Positions 1 through 7,072 of a stretch of 64,000 nt of DNA are shown here, piece by piece (position 1 is the first letter of the stretch; each line of letters starts with the position of its first letter). The notes below the pieces were generated by a model. That model saw only the letters and a program-made list of their open reading frames with translations, was not told where the DNA came from and did no database searches. The position numbers were made by a program, and so were the translations under genes. This DNA is from Magnetospira sp. QH-2 (GTDB taxonomy: Bacteria; Pseudomonadota; Alphaproteobacteria; Rhodospirillales; Magnetospiraceae), in contig NZ_FO538765.1 of assembly GCF_000968135.1 (NCBI RefSeq), positions 1,379,819 through 1,443,818 on the forward strand. Direction: 5' to 3'.

Positions 1-107
1 ACGTCGGTGCCATTGCGCGCCTCGATCAGCACGTCCGACGCCGCCGCCACCGGCTTGCAGGCCAGCAGCACCATAACTCCCAGACAGAGCGGCAGTTTCC
101 GCAGCAT
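1..107 (-). CDS. N-terminus of a secreted protein (cut by window edge)
   Basis: Only the first 35 codons are inside the window. The start at 107 follows a good Shine-Dalgarno sequence (AAGGGAG). The N-terminus (MLRKLPLCLGVMVLLACKPV...) has a short basic stretch, a hydrophobic core and an AAA-type cleavage region, so it looks like a signal peptide. The Cys at residue 17 inside LLAC could be a lipobox, but the following residue is Lys. The mature part is missing and the function cannot be told. Confidence 0.6.
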   Translation of the reverse strand, partial: MLRKLPLCLGVMVLLACKPVAAASDVLIEARNGTD

Positions 108-256
108 GAGTTCTCCCTTGGGGGAGTGTAGCGGAAATTTGGGAGTTGGGGGAAGGGGTGGGGAGGGGGCATCCTCGAGCGGTGGAAACGAAGCGCCTAT
201 CCTTGGATGGGACAGGCCCCGAAAGGAGCCTTGAGTCCTTGATCAAGACGGATACT

Positions 257-646
257 TTAGAGGATCTGGTATCCCTTCAAGCTGAGGAAGAGCCCCAAGA
301 CCAGGATGAGCAACCCGTGCGCGGCGAGCAGAATGGGACGGCTTTCATAGAACCTTGCCCATCCGCCGACCCAGCGGGGGAACACCAACAAAAGGATACC
401 TTTGAGGATGCCTGCCCAGCCCAGCAGAGTCAGCAGCACCGTCCATTCCGTGGTCCATGTGGCCTGCCATTGTAGAATAAGCAGGCCAAACAACAGAGCC
501 AGCAAACCAGCCAGATAGGTCCAGATTCGGAAGTCGGCCAATTCGCCGACCATCTCCATATAGAACGCGCGATTGAACAGCAGTCCCATGGAAAGGACAA
601 CGAGCAGGGGACCGATGACTTGGGCGAGAAGGAAGGATGAAGACAT
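257..646 (-). CDS. Small four-helix integral membrane protein, function unknown
   Basis: This is a 129-residue, very hydrophobic protein with four predicted membrane segments, near residues 5-27, 40-60, 68-88 and 105-123. Short charged loops separate them. The start is well fixed by a near-perfect ribosome binding site (AAAAGGAGGTG) six bases upstream. No catalytic motif is visible. It is a single gene, with the cut secreted-protein gene downstream on the same strand and the IS1380 element upstream. I do not recognise the family. Confidence 0.7.
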   Translation of the reverse strand: MSSSFLLAQVIGPLLVVLSMGLLFNRAFYMEMVGELADFRIWTYLAGLLALLFGLLILQWQATWTTEWTVLLTLLGWAGILKGILLLVFPRWVGGWARFYESRPILLAAHGLLILVLGLFLSLKGYQIL

Positions 647-734
647 TCGGCACCTCCTTTTGCAAGTGGACCGATTTATCCCTCTATTCTACGCCCTGAG
701 TCATCGCTTGTGCAGCGGAAAGATAGAGATCTAG

Positions 735-2332
735 CCCGAATTATTCATGAGTCTCCCTGGCATCGCAACGGCCACGGGTCCTCGGCCGGGTTGACGGCCT
801 AATTTTGGTTTTGATTTTTCAGGCGTTTGGGGGTTGATCATCGGGGACTGAGGGGCGGCTCGCTGCCGCGGTTTTCACGGGCCCTGGGAGGCGACTTTCC
901 CGGCCATGGCGATCAGGGGTGTTTTGTATGGATATGCCGTCGGCAAGGCGACGGTTATGCGGGATTTGAGTTCCTCGATGCGTACGGCGATTTTGAGGAA
1001 AGACCGTCGCAGCGTCTCGAAGGTGGCGTTTTTCCAGATTGATTTCCGGGGCGCGGCGTTTCGCAGTTTAAGCAACAGCCAATAGGCTCCGGTATGGAGG
1101 AACAGTCGGAACTGGTTGGCCTCCCAGCGGTGACACGAGGTGCGGTCGGACTTGGTGTAGAGTTTGTGCTCCTTGATCATGTTCTCCATTTTGCCCCGCG
1201 CGCAGTAGACCTTTTCATAGAGGGTTTTGGCCCGGCCTGCCAGATTGGTGACGATGAAACGGATGTCGGAACCTTTTGCGGTGGCCTCGACCCGGGCGAT
1301 AACGGTTCGTTCCCGCTTCCAGCTCTTGGCCGCGTAGGCCGTTTGAAAGAACCGGCGTATCTTTTCCTTGCCTGATGTTGCCCGGCGCACGGCCACGTCC
1401 TCGCCCCAGGGTTGGCCGATTTCCTTGAGCCGCCCATTGGAGGACAGGCCGAAGATATAACCGCAGCCTCGGCTTTCCAGCCAGTCCATGACCTCGGGCG
1501 TGCCGTAATGGCCGTCCCCGCGCACGGTGATATGAACCCGGGGCCAGTTGTTCAGGATGCGGGTAACGACATGGCGCAAGACCGTCGCGGCCTCCGCCCC
1601 GAAGCCGCTTGCCGGGCCGCAACAGGGACAGGATCGGCTTTCCGGTGGCGGCGTCATAGATATGGATCGGCTGGAAGCAGTAATCATCGTAATGGCTGTT
1701 GAACAAGGCCAACTGTTGGCCGCCGTGAACCGCATCGCCGGTGTCGTCGATGTCGAGCGTGATGTGTTCGGGAACGCGGGCGAAGTTTCGCAAAACAGAT
1801 CGATCATCGACAAACCCATGCGGGCCAGTTGCCGCCAGGTCGGCGCGTTCTCCAACCGCGACAGGGTCGGCTGGCTCATCAAGTCCCGGCCCGTCTCCGA
1901 CAGCCGCCCGCAGGCCAGCTTGAAGGCCGGATCGACGCGCAGGGCGTCCAGATCGTCGCAATCCTCATAGCCGCAGGCAATGGCGAACATCCGCGCCCGG
2001 ATCATATCGTCGAAACCATGGATCACACTCCCCGGATCGCGGGTGTCGGGAAGATGCGAGGCCAAAAGATCGGCCAAACCGAGGTCACGTTCGATCTCGC
2101 GCAGAACCAGAACGCCGCCGTCGGATGACAAACGGCCGCCGTCGAAACGGGCGTGGATTTCCTTGCCGCCGACGGGTGACAAACCGGGCAGATATGGGCT
2201 AAATTCCTTCATGGCGACCGTAGGTGAAAATGGTGTCGTGGTTTTGGCTTGGACACCATAAACTCTACGATAATTCAACCATTTAAGCTACGTTCGCCAC
2301 CCTTTTCGGCCACGGATCGTGAATAATTCGGG
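735..2332 (-). mobile_element. IS1380-family insertion sequence with terminal repeats and CTAG target duplication
   Basis: The element is 1598 bp. The ends carry a perfect 13-bp inverted repeat, CCCGAATTATTCA at 735-747 and its complement at 2320-2332. A direct CTAG lies immediately outside each end (731-734 and 2333-2336), which reads as a 4-bp target duplication. Size, end sequence and transposase fit the IS1380 family. The element sits exactly at the terminal CTAG of a palindromic intergenic repeat, another copy of which is intact near 30.8 kb. Confidence 0.88.
875..2278 (-). pseudogene. IS1380-family transposase, probably inactivated by two compensating frameshifts
   Basis: The N-terminal part (RFDGGRLSSDGGVLVLREIE, ACGYEDCDDLDALR) and C-terminal part (VRGDGHYGTPEVMDWLE, YCARGKMENMIKEHK) are typical of IS1380 transposases. 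Between about 1790 and 1600 the long reading frame encodes unrelated Ser/Thr/Pro-rich sequence. The expected family core (HITLDIDDTGDAVHGGQQ, then LFNSHYDDYC and LLRPGK) lies in another frame on the same strand. This is explained by one missing base near 1789 (after DLFC) and one extra base near 1600-1612 (after LRPGKR). The first catalytic Asp (LDIDDT) is lost from the translated 467-residue product. Sequencing error at both sites, or programmed frameshifting, cannot be excluded. Confidence 0.75.
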
Positions 2333-2439
2333 CTAGATCACGTCGTGTTTGATCGGATTCGATCAAACATGAAAAACGTGATCGATTCCAATAAGGTCGC
2401 GCGTGTCTAGCGGGTCCGATTGGACCCGACACGCGCTAG
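2333..2439. repeat. Palindromic intergenic repeat, copy a (next to mscS)
   Basis: Three nested palindromes are visible. ATCACGT/ACGTGAT (2337-2343 with 2376-2382) encloses a 10-bp stem TGTTTGATCG/CGATCAAACA (2346-2369). Beyond it, GCGCGTGTC..GGGTCC pairs with GGACCC..GACACGCGC (2399-2436). The block ends in GCTAG, whose CTA is the complement of the TAG stop codon of mscS. The linker CCAATAAGGTCGCGCGTGT recurs in copy b. It could act as a transcription terminator for mscS. The IS1380 element has inserted into its CTAG end. Confidence 0.8.
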
Positions 2440-3284
2440 TCCGGCTGGACCATATGCACGACCCGCTGCGGGAACGGAATATCGATGCCCTCGGCGTCGA
2501 GCTTTTCCTTGAATGCCTTGGTCAGGTCGAACTTGACGCCCCAGTAGTCGCTGGACCGGACCCAGACCCGCACGGTGATATCTACCGAACTATCCCCCAG
2601 GTTGGAGACCACTACTTGGTGAGCGGGATCTTTCAAGGAGCGGGAATCGGCGGTGATGACGCTTTCGATGGCGGATATGGCCTGATCCATGTTGGCGCCA
2701 TAGCCAATGCCGACGAGAAAATCCACCCGGCGGGTGTTGTGGTAGCTGTAATTGGTCACCGAGCCGCCCCAGATTTGCCCGTTGGGCATAACGATATGGA
2801 CGTTGTCCGGGGTCGCCAGATCGGTGGTAAACAAATTCAGCGCCTTGACCGTTCCGGCATGGCCGCCGGCGTCGATGTAGTCGCCGACCTTGAACGGGCG
2901 GAAGATCAACAGCATGACGCCCGCCGCCACGTTGGACAGGGTCCCCTGCAACGCCAGGCCGATGGCTAGGCCGACCGCACCCAAGGCCGCGATGATCGAG
3001 GCGGTCTGTATGCCGAACTGACCGAGGACGGCGACGAGCGTGAACGTCAGCACCAGATACTTGACGATGCTGGAGAAGAAGCCGCGCAAGGTGCTGTCGA
3101 AACGCTCGAACTTGCTCAGGCCCTTGTTGACCGCGCCCCGGGCCCAACCGGAGACGATCCAGCCGATAATGAGAATGCCAATGGCGCCAATCACGTCGAG
3201 CCCGTAGGAAGTCACCATGGTGACAACTTCCTCGATCACGGCCTGGATGGTTTCCTGCATTTGTTCCATATCCATGTTATCCAT
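2436..3284 (-). CDS. mscS: MscS-family small-conductance mechanosensitive channel
   Basis: The product is an inner-membrane pressure-release channel of 282 residues, close to E. coli MscS in size. Three N-terminal membrane helices are visible. The third is the Gly/Ala-rich pore helix (AALGAVGLAIGLALQGTLSNVAAG) followed by the conserved FRPFKVGDYI start of the cytoplasmic beta domain. VMPNGQIWGGSVTNYS and the C-terminal IPFPQRVVHM are also family hallmarks. I chose the ATG at 3284 because it has AAGGAGAA upstream; an upstream ATG at 3311 lacks this. The TAG stop lies inside the palindromic repeat at 2333-2439. Confidence 0.93.
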   Translation of the reverse strand: MDNMDMEQMQETIQAVIEEVVTMVTSYGLDVIGAIGILIIGWIVSGWARGAVNKGLSKFERFDSTLRGFFSSIVKYLVLTFTLVAVLGQFGIQTASIIAALGAVGLAIGLALQGTLSNVAAGVMLLIFRPFKVGDYIDAGGHAGTVKALNLFTTDLATPDNVHIVMPNGQIWGGSVTNYSYHNTRRVDFLVGIGYGANMDQAISAIESVITADSRSLKDPAHQVVVSNLGDSSVDITVRVWVRSSDYWGVKFDLTKAFKEKLDAEGIDIPFPQRVVHMVQPD

Positions 3285-3371
3285 GGGGCATTCTCCTTGT
3301 TGGCATGACAATAGGCGCCGAAAGACAGGGTTGTAGCGGTCTTCAAGTCGTTTGGCTGGCGGAAAATAACG

Positions 3372-5615
3372 TTATTTTGTCGTCATCACCCAAACACCGT
3401 TCCATTCCCCTGCTGGGGGGGCTTCCTTGAGGTGTTCGCAGCGCTCAATATACATTTTGGAGCAGGCATCATTGGGATTGGCTTTCAGGGCCTCGTTGAA
3501 CTTGGTGATCGCCCGGTCCCATTCCGCGGCGCGGAAATGGTTGATGCCTTCTTGGAAGTGCCCCATCACATCCATCATGTTGGGGAACTCGTTGTCTTTG
3601 TAATAATCCAATACTTCAAAAACGGGCACCGGTTGGGTCTTGCCCTTGACCACCAACAAATCCACCTCGCGCATGCGGTAGGTGCCACGCAGGGCGGACC
3701 GGGTATTCTCGCTGATCAGGATATGGGCGCCGTACTGTTTGCAGGCGGCTTCCAGCCGCGAGGCCAGATTCACGCCGTCGCCAATGACCGTGTAGTCCAT
3801 GCGCTTGGGCGAGCCGATGTTGCCGGATACGACCACGTCCGTATTGATACCGACCCGCATGCCCACTTCCGGCTGTCCATGAGCCCGTCTGTTGGCATTC
3901 CAATCCCCCAACTGGGATTGCATGGCGATGCCGGTGCGCAGGGCACGGTCTTCGTCATCGTCATGGGGCAGCGGAATGCCGAACTCGGCCATGATGGCAT
4001 CGCCGATATACTTGTCGAGCATGCCACCTTCCTGAGAGACACATTCCACCATGATGGTGAAATACTCATTGAGCAGCGACACCGTGGCTTGCGGGCCCAG
4101 TTCCTCGGACAGGGTGGTGAAGCTCTTGATGTCGGTAAACAGCATGGTGGCCTTGGAATTCTGGCCACCCAACAGGTCTTCGCCGCTTTCCAATAGCTTG
4201 TCGGCGAGACCCGGGTCCATGTAGCGGGACATGGTGGATTTGACCCGCTTTTCGGCGGAAATGTCTTCGAGCATGATCAGCGTGCCCAGGGCCTTGTTCT
4301 CGCCGGTGACCAGGGGCAGGGCGGTGAAATTGGTCGAGACCTTCTGGCCGCGCCATTCCATTTCCGCGTCCATGGAGATATCGGTTTCCTGCGTCTCGCT
4401 GACCCGTTCGACCTTTTCCATGATCCAGCGGTTGGGGCCGGTGAAAATCTCCGGGCCCTTGAAGCCGATGATCTCCTCGGCCCGGTGCTTGAGAATACGC
4501 AGACCGGCGGCGTTACAGGTGACGATGCCGCCATTTTCGTCCAGGGTCAAAACACCGTTGGACATGGATTGCAGCATGCTCTCGTTATAGTTCTTGATGC
4601 TTTGCACATCATCAAAGAGCTTGGCGTTTTCCAAGGCGATGGCGACTTGAGAGTTAAAGGCCTTGAGCCTTTGTTCGTCTTCCTCGGTGAAGGGACCGCC
4701 GCGTTTGTTCAGCACCTGTGTCACACCAATGTTCTTGCCGCGCTTGTTCATCACCGGCACGCAGAGAATGGAGCGGGTGAAAAAGCCGGTTTTCTTGTCG
4801 AAGGCCGGGTTGAAGCGCAGGTCCGCATAGGCGTGCGGAATATTGACTGATTCCTGAGAAGTGAAGACCGCACCGGCAATGCCCAGGTGATTGGGCAGGC
4901 GGATTTCGCCCACATCGTCGCCCTGGGCCACGCGGGAAAACAGTTCGTTGGTCTTGTCGTCGTTGAGGAACAAGGTCGAGCGTTCGGCATTGAGCATGGA
5001 GGTCGCTTCGGACATGACCTTCTGCAACAGCACGTTCAAATCGATTTCGGCGGTCAGTTCGGCCACCACATCAAGAAATTCTCGCTCTTGTTCACGGGCC
5101 TTTTGGACCCGTTCGATCGTTTGGGCATTGCGCAGGGCGATGGCTACCTGCTGCATCATGGCTTCGAGGATTTCCTGGTCCAGCTTGCTGAACTTGCCTT
5201 TGCGTTTGTTGAGCACCTGAGCGACGCCGATGACGTGGCCTTTCACCGTGCGGATGGGCGCGGCCATGATGGAGCGGGTGACGAACCCGGTTTGTTCGTC
5301 GACCGCCGAATTAAACCGTTCGTCGGCCTGGGCATCATCGACCACCAGCGGCTGCTTCATGGTGAAGACACTGCCCGCGATGCCTGAGTTATTGAGGATG
5401 CGGATTTCCCGTCGCATGGACCCTTGGGCGACCCGGGCGATCAGCTCGCTGGTTTCTTCGTCATTGAGGAAAATGGTGCCGCGTTCGGCTTCCAGGTGCA
5501 AGGTGGTCACATCGACCAATTGCTCCAATACCTCGTCGAGAGTTTCCACCACGGAAACCCGCCGCAGGATATCCTCCAGGGCCTTCGCTTTTCGCGTATC
5601 TTTGCTAACTGGCAC
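3372..5615 (-). CDS. GAF-GAF-PAS class III adenylate/guanylate cyclase
   Basis: A soluble nucleotide cyclase of 747 residues. Two GAF domains (about 15-170 and 190-345) share internal repeats such as TGFVTRSIMAAPI and TGFFTRSILCVPV. A PAS domain follows (about 350-460), then the catalytic domain (about 485-650). The two metal-binding Asp residues are visible, D495 in LFTDIKSFT and D539 in KYIGDAIMAEFG. The tail (about 670-730) resembles a TPR pair. It probably makes cAMP from ATP in response to a ligand or redox signal sensed by the GAF domains; the substrate cannot be decided by eye. It lies 29 bases downstream of the coiled-coil gene and is probably co-transcribed with it. A protein with a cyclic-nucleotide-binding domain is at 36.1-37.9 kb. 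Confidence 0.92.
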   Translation of the reverse strand: MPVSKDTRKAKALEDILRRVSVVETLDEVLEQLVDVTTLHLEAERGTIFLNDEETSELIARVAQGSMRREIRILNNSGIAGSVFTMKQPLVVDDAQADERFNSAVDEQTGFVTRSIMAAPIRTVKGHVIGVAQVLNKRKGKFSKLDQEILEAMMQQVAIALRNAQTIERVQKAREQEREFLDVVAELTAEIDLNVLLQKVMSEATSMLNAERSTLFLNDDKTNELFSRVAQGDDVGEIRLPNHLGIAGAVFTSQESVNIPHAYADLRFNPAFDKKTGFFTRSILCVPVMNKRGKNIGVTQVLNKRGGPFTEEDEQRLKAFNSQVAIALENAKLFDDVQSIKNYNESMLQSMSNGVLTLDENGGIVTCNAAGLRILKHRAEEIIGFKGPEIFTGPNRWIMEKVERVSETQETDISMDAEMEWRGQKVSTNFTALPLVTGENKALGTLIMLEDISAEKRVKSTMSRYMDPGLADKLLESGEDLLGGQNSKATMLFTDIKSFTTLSEELGPQATVSLLNEYFTIMVECVSQEGGMLDKYIGDAIMAEFGIPLPHDDDEDRALRTGIAMQSQLGDWNANRRAHGQPEVGMRVGINTDVVVSGNIGSPKRMDYTVIGDGVNLASRLEAACKQYGAHILISENTRSALRGTYRMREVDLLVVKGKTQPVPVFEVLDYYKDNEFPNMMDVMGHFQEGINHFRAAEWDRAITKFNEALKANPNDACSKMYIERCEHLKEAPPAGEWNGVWVMTTK

Positions 5616-5644
5616 CGTTCAACCCTTCCCTCAATGATCCGGCC

Positions 5645-6559
5645 TTACGCATCCGCTGTGCCGCGTTCGGCTGTGACGGCATCCAGTCGGTCCCTCAGGA
5701 CGCCAATGGTTTCCTTTAGATGCCGCTGTTCATCTTGTGCGATCCGCGCGTCCGATTGCAACTTTTCATGCTGACGATTTTTCTGTTCTTCCAATTCATC
5801 GCGCAGAAAAGAGGCCATATCCTTAAGCTGTTGGATCTCCCCTTGGGCGGCAGCGGTGATTTCCCGACCGATCTGCGTCTTTTCGTCTTCCAACTGCTCC
5901 ATCTGGTCGCGCAGAGCCTGGATAGTTTCGTTGAGTCGACCAATCTCGCCCTGGGCCTCTGCGTGGGCGGCGGCGACGGCTCGATCCTTGTCGGCGGATT
6001 CCTCTTCCAATTGATCGCGCAGGGCGGCCACGAGTTGATTGAGCATGGAGATCTCGTTGGCGCTCAATTCGCGGGTAGACTGGACCGCCTTGTCGCATTC
6101 CTCGGCCATGTTCTGGATACGATGGCGTAAGGCCGCCACGGTATCGCGCAGTTGGGTGATTTCGCCTCGAGACTCGGTAATCGCGACCTCAACGGCCTTT
6201 TCCCGTGATGTATCGGCTTTCTCAAGCAGGACTCGCAACTCGGCGATGGTTTCCCGGTGGCGCTCATTTTCCGACTGCAAATTCGTCGCCACGGCCCGGA
6301 CCGCCGATTCTTTATCCAAGTCGGCGGATTCGAGGCGTTCCCGCAATGATGAGATCGAATCCTTGAGGGTCGTCGTTTCCTTATTGAATTCCGACGTGGC
6401 GTTCTCGAGGGCCTCTTGGGTATGAAGATTGGCCAAATCCAACTCGTCGCGCATGACGGCAATGGTCTCGCGAAGATAGCGATTCTCATCGGCCACGGAC
6501 CCGCCAGCATTGGCGGTCGCGCGTTTGGTGGATTTCTTTTTCGGTGTTTCGTCCGTCAT
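5645..6559 (-). CDS. Coiled-coil protein of eight exact 36-residue repeats
   Basis: The 304-residue protein has no membrane segment. After a basic, low-complexity N-terminus (1-22) it is almost wholly alpha-helical and charged. A motif of the form [VSEAF][LM]R[DEVH]x[LIM] recurs at residues 35, 71, 107, 143, 179, 215, 251 and 287, exactly 36 residues apart, usually preceded by ETI or DTV. Thirty-six is not a heptad multiple but fits two hendecads plus two heptads. It is the first gene of a probable two-gene unit with the cyclase, so a scaffold or partner role is possible but inferred. It has GGGGAA upstream of its ATG and is divergent from clpS. Confidence 0.75.
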   Translation of the reverse strand: MTDETPKKKSTKRATANAGGSVADENRYLRETIAVMRDELDLANLHTQEALENATSEFNKETTTLKDSISSLRERLESADLDKESAVRAVATNLQSENERHRETIAELRVLLEKADTSREKAVEVAITESRGEITQLRDTVAALRHRIQNMAEECDKAVQSTRELSANEISMLNQLVAALRDQLEEESADKDRAVAAAHAEAQGEIGRLNETIQALRDQMEQLEDEKTQIGREITAAAQGEIQQLKDMASFLRDELEEQKNRQHEKLQSDARIAQDEQRHLKETIGVLRDRLDAVTAERGTADA

Positions 6560-6729
6560 CGTTCCCCGTGCCGGTCGCTTTTGGCTCCCTCAAGCTGCTG
6601 ACATGATACCCTAATTTTTACCAAGACGCATGAAAACGGGAAGCCAAAAATATCGAGGGGGGCTTTTCCGTCGGCCAAAGCCCCATATATTATGAAGACA
6701 GACCCGAACTTAAGGCGATAATCCAGATT

Positions 6730-7065
6730 ATGAGCGATCACGACCATAACGACGATGATGACCAACAGGGGGGAGATCCCGGCCTGGCGGTCAAGGCTCG
6801 CCCCAAGACCAAAAAGCCATCCATGTACAAGGTGTTGATGCTCAACGATGATTACACGCCGATGGAGTTCGTCGTGCATGTGCTGGAGCGCTTCTTCAAC
6901 AAAAATCAGGATGAAGCGACTCGAATCATGCTCCATGTGCACCAGCGGGGCGTTGGGATCTGTGGCGTCTTCACCTATGAAGTGGCCGAAGCCAAGGCCA
7001 CCCAGGTAATGGATCTGGCCCGCGAACATCAGCACCCGCTCCAATGCACCATTGAAAAGGACTGA
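6730..7065 (+). CDS. clpS: ClpS adaptor of the ClpAP protease
   Basis: ClpS delivers N-degron substrates to ClpA. The 111-residue protein has an acidic, disordered N-terminus (residues 1-20, rich in Asp and His) and the conserved core: [20 protein letters not shown] with the NDD/TPMEFV substrate pocket, then [15 protein letters not shown] and [11 protein letters not shown], which contact ClpA. The gene ends 7 bases before clpA, the usual operon arrangement in proteobacteria. Confidence 0.96.
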   Translation: MSDHDHNDDDDQQGGDPGLAVKARPKTKKPSMYKVLMLNDDYTPMEFVVHVLERFFNKNQDEATRIMLHVHQRGVGICGVFTYEVAEAKATQVMDLAREHQHPLQCTIEKD

Positions 7066-7072
7066 CAGGCCC

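Noticed and set aside
1215-1961. Separate 248-residue protein on the minus strand inside the IS1380 element
   Set aside because: Only its middle part (DIDDTGDAVHGGQQ to LLRPGK) is meaningful. It is the displaced core of the transposase caused by two frameshifts, not an independent gene.
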